Origin: Planktothrix sp. FACHB-1365
Lineage (GTDB): Bacteria; Cyanobacteriota; Cyanobacteriia; Cyanobacteriales; Microcoleaceae
DNA length: 64,000 bases
Direction of reading: 5' to 3'
Assembly (NCBI RefSeq): GCF_014697575.1
Contig: NZ_JACJSC010000025.1
Coordinates: forward strand, 1 to 64,000
A program made the position numbers and the translations under genes. The stretch's first letter is position 1. The number at the start of each line of letters is the position of its first letter. This document shows positions 42,965 through 51,105 of the stretch, one piece after another. The notes below the pieces were generated by a model. It did no database searches, was not told the origin of the DNA, and saw only the letters and a list, made by a program, of their open reading frames with translations.

Positions 42965-43606
42965 ATGATGTTAACCCAAACCAACTTAAAACAACAATTA
43001 ATCACTAAAATTGAAACTGTTCAATCTCAACTTGGAGGAATAGACGGTTCTCCGGTCACAAATATTAAAATTAAACCTGATCTTGCAGAAGAAATTGAGA
43101 CGATGGTAGTTCAACTAGAAGCTAAAAACCCTAACTATCGACCCTTACTGTATAGTCCTTTATTATTAGATGGAGCTTGGTTACTGCTCTATTCTACAGC
43201 CAGGGAAATTCGCAGTTTAGCTTCTCTACCTTTAGGGTTAAAAGTGGGAAAAATCTATCAAATCATTGATGTCAATTCTCGGCAATTTTTTAATCAAGCC
43301 TTTGTTAGACATCCATTAGGATTAATTTCCGGTTATGTTAAAGTAACGGCTACCTTTGAACCCGTTATTGATGATAATAAGTTACCCAATAATCGCCTGA
43401 ATGTTTTCTTTCAACAACGCTATATTGCTATTTCTAATATTATAGGGGTTAAGACTCCTCAATTAGAACCCGCCCGTGTTGTCCCCGCCCGAAATCCCGT
43501 AGGTCGTATTCCTAGTTTAGAAATTACTTACCTTGATGAAACCTTCCGTATTGGTCGAGGAGGAGATGGAAGTTTATTTGTTTTAATTAAGAGTGAATTA
43601 GAGTAA
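42965..43606 (+). CDS. PAP/fibrillin family protein
   Basis: A 213-residue plastid-lipid-associated (fibrillin) family protein. Such proteins associate with thylakoid lipids and plastoglobule-like bodies and affect photoprotection. Visible signature: LLDGAWLLLYSTAREIRSLASLPLGLKVGKIYQIID, then FVRHPLGLISGYVKVTATFEP and the C-terminal PSLEITYLDETFRIGRGGDGSLFVLIK. There is no signal peptide. GAAGGA lies before its ATG-ATG start. It is likely independent of the MoxR genes that surround it. Confidence 0.9.
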   Translation: MMLTQTNLKQQLITKIETVQSQLGGIDGSPVTNIKIKPDLAEEIETMVVQLEAKNPNYRPLLYSPLLLDGAWLLLYSTAREIRSLASLPLGLKVGKIYQIIDVNSRQFFNQAFVRHPLGLISGYVKVTATFEPVIDDNKLPNNRLNVFFQQRYIAISNIIGVKTPQLEPARVVPARNPVGRIPSLEITYLDETFRIGRGGDGSLFVLIKSELE

Positions 43607-43615
43607 GTTTTAATT

Positions 43616-43641
43616 GGTGCGTGGGATGCAGCTTACGCACC
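43616..43641. repeat. Palindromic repeat family C, copy 1
   Basis: GGTGCGT (43616-43622) and ACGCACC (43635-43641) flank GGGATGCAGCTT. A related copy is at 57775-57803, and a decayed one seems to lie near 62415-62445. Confidence 0.7.
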
Positions 43642-43671
43642 CTACGTTAATTATTTTATGTGTAATATTCA

Positions 43672-45024
43672 ATGAAACGGTTATTTTATCGCCTGTTTTA
43701 TTTCAGTTATGCCGTTGAACAATCTCGCAAAAAACGATTTACAAATCGGGGGTTAATCGTTCTTGCAGGCGTTGTTGTTACGGCTTTATTAGGGTTAGAT
43801 ACCAATCAAAGTTTAACTTATCAAATCTTTACCTTTTTAGTCTCTCTTCTGATCATTTCTCGGATTTCAGGCTTATTTTTTCGCTTCCATTTTCATGCCA
43901 CCCGAACTTTACCCAGATTGGCAACGGTAGGTATTCCTTTTAAATCTAGGATTATTATTCATAATAACACAAATAAACCTCAAATTGGATTACAAATTAT
44001 TGAAAATTTTGCTGATCCTCGTCCCACCCTGCAAGAGTTTCTGGAAACTCCAGAACCCAAGGAAAAACAGCGAAATCCTATTGATAAAATGTTAGGATAT
44101 TATCGCTGGTTATGGTTAATTGATCAAAAACAATATGCGATCGCAAAACCCCAAAATTTACCGCCTCTTCCGCCCCATCGTTCAACGGAAATAGAGATTC
44201 AAATTACACCCTGTCATCGAGGTATTTTGGAACTTACCAGCTTAACGATTTCCTGTTGTGATCCGTTGGGTTTAGTAAATGCTCGAAAAACAATTTATTT
44301 ACCTCAAAAATTATTAATTCTTCCCCCATTATATCAGGTTCCACCGATTCAGCTTCCAGGTTCGAGACGATATCAATCTGGTGGAGTAACCTTCGCTTCA
44401 TCTGTTGGAGATTCAGAAGAATTTAGAGCATTACGAGATTACCGTCCAGGAGATTCTTTAAGAAAAATTCATTGGAAAAGTTGGGCAAAATTAGGCAAAC
44501 CCATTGTTAAAGAAGAACAGGATGAATTTTTTGTCCGTCATGCTTTAATTTTAGATACTTTTCATCCGTTAAAATATAGTGAATGTTTAGAAGAAGCGAT
44601 CGCCATTGCAGCCTCCCTCGCCTATCAAGTTCAAACTCAAGAATCTTTATTAGATTTAATGTTTGTGGGTCATGAAGCTTACTCTTTTACCTTTGGTCGA
44701 GGATTAAGTCATACAGATAAAATGTTAGAAATATTAGCATCTGTTGTTCCTTGTCAAGATAAAAATTTTGATTCTATTATTCCCGTTATTCTCGATAGAA
44801 TTTCTTTATTGAGTGGGTGTATTTGTATTTTTATTGATTGGGATGAAACTCGAAAAAATTTAATTTATCATCTCAATAGTCTAGGAATTCATACCTTAGT
44901 ATTAATCGTAACAGACAAGCAAAAATCAGAAAAATCTATAGAGTTAGACTCTTTTAATCTCGATTTAACCACGTTTCATCAATTACATTTAGGAAAAATA
45001 AAAGAGGAGTTAATGAAACTATGA
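43672..45024 (+). CDS. DUF58 protein (MoxR partner)
   Basis: A 450-residue membrane protein. Two N-terminal helices (GLIVLAGVVVTALLGL; FTFLVSLLIISRISGLFF) are followed by a beta-rich region and the DUF58 core VGDSEEFRALRDYRPGDSLRKIHWKSWAKLGKPIVKE, which belongs to a vWA-like fold (about 240-430). It usually works with a MoxR ATPase, here 1.5 kb upstream. Its stop overlaps the ATG of the transglutaminase gene by four bases (ATGA), so those two are coupled. Confidence 0.93.
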   Translation: MKRLFYRLFYFSYAVEQSRKKRFTNRGLIVLAGVVVTALLGLDTNQSLTYQIFTFLVSLLIISRISGLFFRFHFHATRTLPRLATVGIPFKSRIIIHNNTNKPQIGLQIIENFADPRPTLQEFLETPEPKEKQRNPIDKMLGYYRWLWLIDQKQYAIAKPQNLPPLPPHRSTEIEIQITPCHRGILELTSLTISCCDPLGLVNARKTIYLPQKLLILPPLYQVPPIQLPGSRRYQSGGVTFASSVGDSEEFRALRDYRPGDSLRKIHWKSWAKLGKPIVKEEQDEFFVRHALILDTFHPLKYSECLEEAIAIAASLAYQVQTQESLLDLMFVGHEAYSFTFGRGLSHTDKMLEILASVVPCQDKNFDSIIPVILDRISLLSGCICIFIDWDETRKNLIYHLNSLGIHTLVLIVTDKQKSEKSIELDSFNLDLTTFHQLHLGKIKEELMKL

Positions 45025-47015
45025 AAACCCCACCTTTTCTTTTAGGTGCAACTTTAATTTTTTGGGGATGGCAAACCGGACTGTTAGCGTTTGCTCTACC
45101 CATGGCTTTAATTCTTGAAAGTTCCCGGTTCATCCAATGGCGTTGGAATTTCTCATCTCAAGATATTAGAAATATTGCTAATTTTTGTTTAATTTTGGTC
45201 ATTTTAATTGGAATTATTTTAATTATTAATACCCATTCTATTCAATTTATTTATACTTTATTACAATGGCTTCCCATTATTCTTTTTCCGCTTGTACTTG
45301 CTCAAATTTATTCCATCAACGAGACTATTGATATTCGGACTTTATTTTTATTATTAAATTTCTTCTCATCTCCCCACCAAAAACCAGAAGAATTTTATCT
45401 AAATTTAACCTATTTCTATTTTATTTTGTGTATTCTATCTACCAGTGCTGTTAATATCCAAGATATCTCATTTTATATCGGGATGTTTTTACTCGTAGCG
45501 ATCGCTCTTTTCTCCAGTCGGTCTAAACGATTTTCTCCGCTAATTTGGATAGGGTTAATTCTATGCGCTGGAAGTTTAGGACTGGTCGGACAAATGGGAC
45601 TCCATCGCCTGCATTTAAGCTTTGAACAAGCTATTATAGAACAATTAAGCAGTTTATCGTTTCAAGATGCTGATCCCTTTCAAAAAAGTACAGCCATGGG
45701 TGATATTGGAGTATTAAAACTTTCTAACAAAATCTTCTTTAGGGTGGCGACAGATGACCCAGAAACAACACCCATTCTTTTAAGAGAATCTACCTATAAT
45801 AAATATAAATCATCGAGTTGGTTTGCAACGGATTCTCAATTTAAGTCAATTCAACCTGCTCAAAATCTTACAACCTGGCAATTAGCACAACAACAAAAAA
45901 ATTATTATAAAATGATATTTACTGGGGGATTAAATCGTAAAAAAGGATTATTAAAACTCCCTAATGGTACATTTAAACTTAATCAATTACCCGTTTTAAA
46001 GGTAGAAAAAAATCAATATGGGACAGTTAAAGTACAAGGAAACCCTGATTTAATGTCCTATCAAATTTTATTTAACCCGACTATTAATACTGATAGTCCT
46101 CCTACTGAAGACGATTTACAAATTCCCCCATCCGAAAAACCAGCAATTTCTCAAATTGTTCAACAACTCAATTTAAAAGGAAAACCCCCCCAAGAAATTT
46201 TAAAGCAAGTTAAAGGGTTTTTTGAAGATAATTTTAGTTATTCTTTGCAATTATTAGGAAAAGATCGAGGACAAACACCCCTTTCTAGTTTTTTACTCAA
46301 AAATCGATCTGGACATTGTGAATATTTTGCTACCGCAACAGCATTATTATTGCGAGAAGTAGGAATTCCCACCCGTTATGCAATTGGATTTTCTGTGAGT
46401 GAATTTAGTGCTTTAGAGAATCAATTTATTGTTCGAGGTCGGGATGGTCACGCCTGGACTTTAGTTTATATCGATGGAGTTTGGCAAAATTTTGATACCA
46501 CTCCGGGGGGATGGTCAGCTATTGAAGATGCTGCTGCGCCTCAATGGGAAATAATAACAGATATCGGGTCTTTTGTTGGGTTTCAATTGACTTTATTTCT
46601 AAAATACATATCAACTCTAAATCTATTAAAATATAGTTGGTTATTGATGATTCCTTTAGTGTTAATAGTTATTCAGTTTTCGTCTAAAAAACGAGTCCAC
46701 CGTTTAACTGCTAAAAGAATATTATCAAAATCTGTTTTTTCCGCTCAACAACCGGGTACAGATTCCGAATTTTATTTAATTGAGAGAGCTTTAAATGAAT
46801 TAGGCTTTTTTCGCCATTCTTCCGAGTCGTTAAAATATTGGATTCAACGGTTAAAACAGGAGTTACCTAAAAACCCATTAATAGAGGATCTATCGGCTAT
46901 TGTTGAGCTTCATTATCGTTATCGTTTTGATCCTCAAGGAATTAATAATACGGAAAGAGAGGAATTAAAAGTGATGATAAAATCTTGGTTAAATCGTTAT
47001 CAAAAAAAGGAATAA
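45021..47015 (+). CDS. Transglutaminase-like membrane protein (TgpA type)
   Basis: A 664-residue protein. About six membrane helices fill residues 1-190. A periplasmic or lumen-side part holds the transglutaminase core: Cys in NRSGHCEYFATATALLLREVG, then RGRDGHAWTLVYIDGVWQNFDTTP with the His and Asp of the triad. A last helix (YSWLLMIPLVLIVIQF) precedes a cytosolic DUF4129-like tail. The triad is intact, so a protease or amidase-type activity is plausible. It is coupled to the DUF58 gene and completes the MoxR-DUF58-TgpA set. Confidence 0.93.
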   Translation: MKTPPFLLGATLIFWGWQTGLLAFALPMALILESSRFIQWRWNFSSQDIRNIANFCLILVILIGIILIINTHSIQFIYTLLQWLPIILFPLVLAQIYSINETIDIRTLFLLLNFFSSPHQKPEEFYLNLTYFYFILCILSTSAVNIQDISFYIGMFLLVAIALFSSRSKRFSPLIWIGLILCAGSLGLVGQMGLHRLHLSFEQAIIEQLSSLSFQDADPFQKSTAMGDIGVLKLSNKIFFRVATDDPETTPILLRESTYNKYKSSSWFATDSQFKSIQPAQNLTTWQLAQQQKNYYKMIFTGGLNRKKGLLKLPNGTFKLNQLPVLKVEKNQYGTVKVQGNPDLMSYQILFNPTINTDSPPTEDDLQIPPSEKPAISQIVQQLNLKGKPPQEILKQVKGFFEDNFSYSLQLLGKDRGQTPLSSFLLKNRSGHCEYFATATALLLREVGIPTRYAIGFSVSEFSALENQFIVRGRDGHAWTLVYIDGVWQNFDTTPGGWSAIEDAAAPQWEIITDIGSFVGFQLTLFLKYISTLNLLKYSWLLMIPLVLIVIQFSSKKRVHRLTAKRILSKSVFSAQQPGTDSEFYLIERALNELGFFRHSSESLKYWIQRLKQELPKNPLIEDLSAIVELHYRYRFDPQGINNTEREELKVMIKSWLNRYQKKE

Positions 47016-47054
47016 GCTGCTACACAATACCAACAGATAGCAGCTTCAATTATT

Positions 47055-47435
47055 TTACTTCAGGACATAATAAGCTAATACACTTTGAACTTCATAGATA
47101 TTTAACCGTCTGTTAAACTCTCGTTCAATGGGTGTAGAACTTCCAGATATCCAGATTTTTAACTCTGCATCTAGGTCAAAGTGTCCCGATGTTTCAATGC
47201 TAAAATGAATAATACTGCGATAGGGAATAGAATGGTATTCAATTTTTTTTCCTGTGATTCCTTGTTTATCAATAAAGATCAATCGTTTATTTGTGAATAC
47301 AATTAAATCCCGAACTAACTGATAACCTCTCTCGATAGACTCACCCTCTGCTAAAAGTTTCGTAAGTCCCTCTTGTAGCTTTTGTGAATCGATTTCAGAT
47401 GCGTTACCTAATAAGCCATCGATTAATCCCATCAT
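47055..47435 (-). CDS. Bacterial PH-domain protein
   Basis: A 126-residue protein almost wholly a bacterial PH domain: GLLGNASEIDSQKLQEGLTKLLAEGESIERGYQLVRDLIVFTNKRLIFID, then KKIEYHSIPYRSIIHFSIETSGHFDLDAELKIWI. Members form ring oligomers of unknown function. It is convergent with the transglutaminase gene 40 bp away and has no evident operon partner. Confidence 0.88.
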   Translation of the reverse strand: MMGLIDGLLGNASEIDSQKLQEGLTKLLAEGESIERGYQLVRDLIVFTNKRLIFIDKQGITGKKIEYHSIPYRSIIHFSIETSGHFDLDAELKIWISGSSTPIEREFNRRLNIYEVQSVLAYYVLK

Positions 47436-47519
47436 TAACCTCCAAACAGAAATTGATGCCTTCGGATTTTAAAAGTTATGTTTATTATAACAATTCTATT
47501 TGATGGCGGCTTTTAAGCA

Positions 47520-47541
47520 GTGCGAGCGTCCTCGCTCGCTA
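47520..47541. repeat. Short G+C-rich inverted repeat
   Basis: GCGAGCG (47522-47528) and CGCTCGC (47533-47539) with a 4-nt loop; no T-run. A similar but degraded GTGCGAGGGAGGACGCTGGG occurs at about 48367. Confidence 0.5.
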
Positions 47542-47647
47542 GAAGTTAACTGCTGATAGATGATTGACTAGAGCAGAGACCGAAATAGCCAATGTTGCCT
47601 TTGTAGATAGATGTAATCAAACTTCTAGGTAGGTTGAATTGAAGCAA

Positions 47648-48346
47648 ATGGACAACCGGCTACAACAACTGATCAAACAATTAGAAAACTTGGTAGTAAA
47701 AGAAACTGAAGATTCAGACTCTCCTTGGATAAAAGGATCTCGGTTAGAACAGTTATTTAATCAAAAAAATGGATCTACTATTGAAAATGTGTTGCAGACT
47801 CATGGCTATTACGACCTAAAAACATTGCTGAGGAAAAGCCATATTTTTGCTATTTATGAGAGTCCAATTCCTAAAGAATTCTACATTGCTTTACTCCGAA
47901 AAACGGTTTCTGGCTCCCAAAAATCTTCAATTGGTAATCAACCCATGTTTTATACAGTAAAACGTCCTTGGAAAGTGGAGCAAAGTATGATTAAAGAGTT
48001 GCAGGATGACGGATATTTACCAACTCCTAATCCGATTCACAAACTTTATCTGACTCAAACAAATTTGCCTTATACTCCAAAGTACCCTGCCAAAATCATA
48101 TCACAGGATGATTTAAAATGTACTTTAGTAGAAATAGTTAAAACTTTGTCTGGGAAAAAAATAGAAAATTATGTAACAATTGATGAATTAAATAATCCAT
48201 TTTATAAGAATTATGGTCAGAATCTAAGAGATGTACGGCGTAAAATTTTTCCTGACCTTAACTTAGTAGATTTGCTGCAAACAATTCCAGAAATCAAATT
48301 AGAAAAAATACAGGATACTTGGAGAATTACTCTTAATATTAGCTAA
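47648..48346 (+). CDS. Hypothetical protein, possibly LOTUS/OST-HTH-like
   Basis: A 232-residue soluble protein of no family I can name with certainty. Two segments look alike in outline: residues about 25-85 (SPWIKGSRLEQLFNQKNGSTIENVLQTHGYYDLKTLLRKSHIFAIY) and about 175-230 (YVTIDELNNPFYKNYGQNLRDVRRKIFPDLNLVDLLQTIPEIKLEK). The pattern of a hydrophobic start, helix, Leu-Leu before a short beta strand resembles LOTUS/OST-HTH winged helices, which bind RNA. That is inference. The start is set at ATG 47648, with a TTG nine bases upstream as alternative. Confidence 0.65.
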   Translation: MDNRLQQLIKQLENLVVKETEDSDSPWIKGSRLEQLFNQKNGSTIENVLQTHGYYDLKTLLRKSHIFAIYESPIPKEFYIALLRKTVSGSQKSSIGNQPMFYTVKRPWKVEQSMIKELQDDGYLPTPNPIHKLYLTQTNLPYTPKYPAKIISQDDLKCTLVEIVKTLSGKKIENYVTIDELNNPFYKNYGQNLRDVRRKIFPDLNLVDLLQTIPEIKLEKIQDTWRITLNIS

Positions 48347-48532
48347 TTTATTATGATTTATACAGTAGTGCGAGGGAGGACGCTGGGGCTGCTCATAGAT
48401 CATGAATTCAGCAACGGAACATCCCAGCCAACCGTCAACCCCTGTGGCAGATTGTCCACTTAACGCTATAATCTCTTGATTATTTCTTTATGATCACAGA
48501 CAGGCCCGACTGCGCCTGGTGAGGAGATGTCA

Positions 48533-50464
48533 ATGAACATACTTGGAATTTCAGCTTATTACCATGACAGCGCTGCGGCGCTCGTCTGTGATGGTAAGAT
48601 TGTGGCAGCAGCCCAGGAAGAACGGTTTACGCGCAAAAAACACGACCCTAGATTTCCAGCCAACGCCATTCGCTATTGTCTTCAGGAAGCCAACATCACC
48701 TTTTTTGAAATTGATCAAGTCGTTTTTTACGATAAACCCCTGGTAAAATTTGAGCGACTCCTCGAAACCTACCTCAGCTACGCACCGCGCGGGTTTCGTT
48801 CTTTTATGAAAGCCATGCCTGTTTGGTTAAAAGAAAAACTTTACCTAAAAACTGTATTAAAAAAAGAATTATGCGCGATCGCAGGCGCTAAAAAAGCCAA
48901 ACTTCCCCCATTATTATTTACAGAACATCATCAATCTCATGCGGCTTCTGCCTTCTTTCCCAGTCCCTTCCAAAAAGCGGCGGTGATGTGTTTAGATGGC
49001 GTGGGAGAATGGGCGACAACTTCTGTTTGGTTAGGGGAAGGTAATAGTTTAACGCCCGTTTGGGAAATTGATTTTCCCCATTCTTTAGGTTTACTTTATT
49101 CCGCTTTTACCTATTATACAGGGTTTAAAGTTAACTCTGGCGAATATAAATTAATGGGATTAGCACCCTATGGTGAACCCATTTATGTTGATAAAATTCT
49201 CACCCATTTAATTGATTTAAAAGACGATGGTACATTCCGATTAAATCTGGAATATTTTAATTATGCCGTCGGTCTAACCATGACCAATACTAAGTTTGAT
49301 CAACTGTTTGGTGGCCCGCCTCGTAAACCCGAAACCCCCATTAGTCAACGGGAAATGGATATCGCGGCGTCTATTCAAGTTGTCACTGAAGAAGTGGTTT
49401 TGCGTCTGACCCGTAGCGTTCAGAAAGAATTAAATGTTGATTACCTCTGTTTAGCCGGGGGTGTAGCCCTGAATTGCGTTGCTAATGGCCGGATTTTGCG
49501 TGAAGGCCCCTTTAAAGATATTTGGATTCAACCGGCTGCTGGAGATGCGGGAGGGGCGTTAGGGGCTGCCTTAGCCGTTTGGTATCAATATCATCAACAA
49601 CCTCGTAACGTGGAAACGGATCTCGCCCTTGATATTTCGGCTGAAAAACTATTAGAAACCAGTGCGGGTTTAAAATCGGCTGTTGTTGCCCTAAAAACAA
49701 CCCAAAAACGCTTAGATTATATGGAAGGTTCCTATCTGGGGCCGAAATTTAGCGAGGTGGAAATTCAGGAATATTTAGATACTGTTGGTGCGAAATATTT
49801 ACGGTTAGATGATGTGGAATTAATGCCCCGTTTAGCGGAAATTTTAGCCGATGGAAACGTGGTCGGATGGTTCCAAGGACGAATGGAATTTGGGCCGAGG
49901 GCGTTAGGCGGACGTTCAATTATTGGTGATCCGCGCAATCAAAAAATGCAGTCGGTGATGAACTTAAAAATCAAATATCGAGAATCTTTTCGACCCTTTG
50001 CCCCATCGGTGAGGGCGGAACGAGTTTCTGATTATTTTGAATTAGATCGCCCCAGTCCCTATATGTTAATTGTGGCTCCGGTTCAAGAGGATTTAAGAAT
50101 TCCTATGTCCCCGGAACAGGAACAATTATTTGGGATTGAAAAACTCAATGTTCCTCGTTCAGAAATTCCAGCAATTACCCACGTTGATTATTCCGCACGG
50201 GTACAAACCATTCACAAAGAAACGAATCCTCGCTATTACGATTTAATCCATCATTTTGAAAAACGCACGGGCTGTGCTGTGATTGTTAATACCTCTTTTA
50301 ACGTGCGGGGAGAACCCATTGTGGGCAGTCCAGAAGATGCCTATCGTTGCTTTATGCGAACCGAAATGGATTATCTGGTTTTAGAGAATTTCCTGTTAGC
50401 CAAAACTGAACAAACCGCTTGGGAAAAAGATGATTCTTGGCAAAAAGAATTTGAATTAGATTAA
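48533..50464 (+). CDS. O-carbamoyltransferase (NodU/CmcH/SxtI type)
   Basis: A 643-residue enzyme that transfers a carbamoyl group from carbamoyl phosphate, via carbamoyl adenylate, to a hydroxyl. The N-terminal Kae1-like domain has ILGISAYYHDSAAALV, TEHHQSHAASAFF (metal histidines), CLDGVGEW and CLAGGVALNCVANG. The C-terminal domain has GRMEFGPRALGGRSIIGDPR, YRESFRPFAPSV and VNTSFNVRGEPIVGSPEDA. I start at the second ATG (48533), since GAGGAG then has a six-base spacing and MNILGISAYYHDSAA matches the family. The next genes are SxtJ- and SxtK-like, the same order as in saxitoxin clusters, but no other sxt genes are present, so the product is something else. Confidence 0.95.
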   Translation: MNILGISAYYHDSAAALVCDGKIVAAAQEERFTRKKHDPRFPANAIRYCLQEANITFFEIDQVVFYDKPLVKFERLLETYLSYAPRGFRSFMKAMPVWLKEKLYLKTVLKKELCAIAGAKKAKLPPLLFTEHHQSHAASAFFPSPFQKAAVMCLDGVGEWATTSVWLGEGNSLTPVWEIDFPHSLGLLYSAFTYYTGFKVNSGEYKLMGLAPYGEPIYVDKILTHLIDLKDDGTFRLNLEYFNYAVGLTMTNTKFDQLFGGPPRKPETPISQREMDIAASIQVVTEEVVLRLTRSVQKELNVDYLCLAGGVALNCVANGRILREGPFKDIWIQPAAGDAGGALGAALAVWYQYHQQPRNVETDLALDISAEKLLETSAGLKSAVVALKTTQKRLDYMEGSYLGPKFSEVEIQEYLDTVGAKYLRLDDVELMPRLAEILADGNVVGWFQGRMEFGPRALGGRSIIGDPRNQKMQSVMNLKIKYRESFRPFAPSVRAERVSDYFELDRPSPYMLIVAPVQEDLRIPMSPEQEQLFGIEKLNVPRSEIPAITHVDYSARVQTIHKETNPRYYDLIHHFEKRTGCAVIVNTSFNVRGEPIVGSPEDAYRCFMRTEMDYLVLENFLLAKTEQTAWEKDDSWQKEFELD

Positions 50465-50498
50465 TCAGTTATCAGTTATCAGTTATCAGTTATCAGTT
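50464..50498. repeat. Heptanucleotide repeat, five ATCAGTT units
   Basis: Five perfect ATCAGTT units start on the last base of the carbamoyltransferase stop codon and fill most of the short gap to the SxtJ-like gene. Confidence 0.95.
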
Positions 50499-50524
50499 CT
50501 GTTAATAAACTTTCAATCAACATT

Positions 50525-50938
50525 ATGACTGATCACGATATTCCTCAACTTGACGCGAAAGGATTACGCGAATTTGGATTAACAACCGGAGCCATTATTA
50601 TTGGCTTATTTGGTGTTGTTTTGCCTTTGTTACTCGGACATTGGCCGCCGCGAACTTGGCCTTGGGTATTAGGAACCATCCTCATCCTTTGGGCATTAAT
50701 CTCTCCTAAAACCTTAAATCCGGTGTATCACCTGTGGATGAAATTTGGGTTATTCATGGGGGCAATTAACAGTAAGATTATTCTCGGTGTCGTCTTTTAC
50801 GTTATGATGGCTCCGATGGGATTTATTAAACGCCTATTCGGTTCTGATGCGATGCAGCGTCAATTTAACCCTAATCTCTCAACCTATCGGGTTGCGAGTA
50901 AAGTCAGACCTAAAGAAAGTATGGAGCGACCGTTCTAG
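50525..50938 (+). CDS. SxtJ-family membrane protein
   Basis: A 137-residue protein with three or four hydrophobic stretches (TTGAIIIGLFGVVLPLLLG, WPWVLGTILILWALI, KIILGVVFYVMMAPMGFI) and the ending VASKVRPKESMERPF, typical of the SxtJ family. SxtJ homologues are repeatedly found beside O-carbamoyltransferases in cyanobacteria and other bacteria, but their function is unknown. The stop overlaps the next GTG start by one base (TAGTG), so the two are translationally coupled. Confidence 0.9.
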   Translation: MTDHDIPQLDAKGLREFGLTTGAIIIGLFGVVLPLLLGHWPPRTWPWVLGTILILWALISPKTLNPVYHLWMKFGLFMGAINSKIILGVVFYVMMAPMGFIKRLFGSDAMQRQFNPNLSTYRVASKVRPKESMERPF

Positions 50939-51102
50939 TGTTTGAAGCAACATTAGATTTTTTAAAAGACATTTGGGCGTTCATGAAAGAACGCAAAAAG
51001 TATTGGTTATTGCCTCTAATTATTACATTGGTTTTATTAGGGGCGTTGATTGTTCTCAGTCACGGTTCTGCGATCGCACCCTTTATTTATACCTTGTTTT
51101 AA
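50938..51102 (+). CDS. SxtK-like small membrane protein (DUF5989)
   Basis: A GTG-started frame of 54 residues that I read directly: MFEATLDFLKDIWAFMKERK, then a helix KYWLLPLIITLVLLGALIVL and SHGSAIAPFIYTLF. It matches the DUF5989/SxtK pattern of an amphipathic lead, a KERKKYW motif and one membrane helix. It overlaps the SxtJ-like gene by one base and ends three bases before the next ATG, so it is part of a compact operon. The role is unknown; it may anchor the carbamoyltransferase to the membrane. Confidence 0.9.
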   Translation: MFEATLDFLKDIWAFMKERKKYWLLPLIITLVLLGALIVLSHGSAIAPFIYTLF

Positions 51103-51105
51103 ACG

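Noticed and set aside
48452-48472. Promoter-like TTGTCC and TATAAT before the carbamoyltransferase gene
   Set aside because: The -10-like TATAAT is good, but the two hexamers are only nine bases apart, far too close for a sigma-70-type promoter.
48533-51102. A saxitoxin gene cluster
   Set aside because: Only the sxtI, sxtJ and sxtK-like genes are present. The polyketide-like starter sxtA and the tailoring genes are missing, and SxtI-J-K modules occur widely in non-toxic bacteria.
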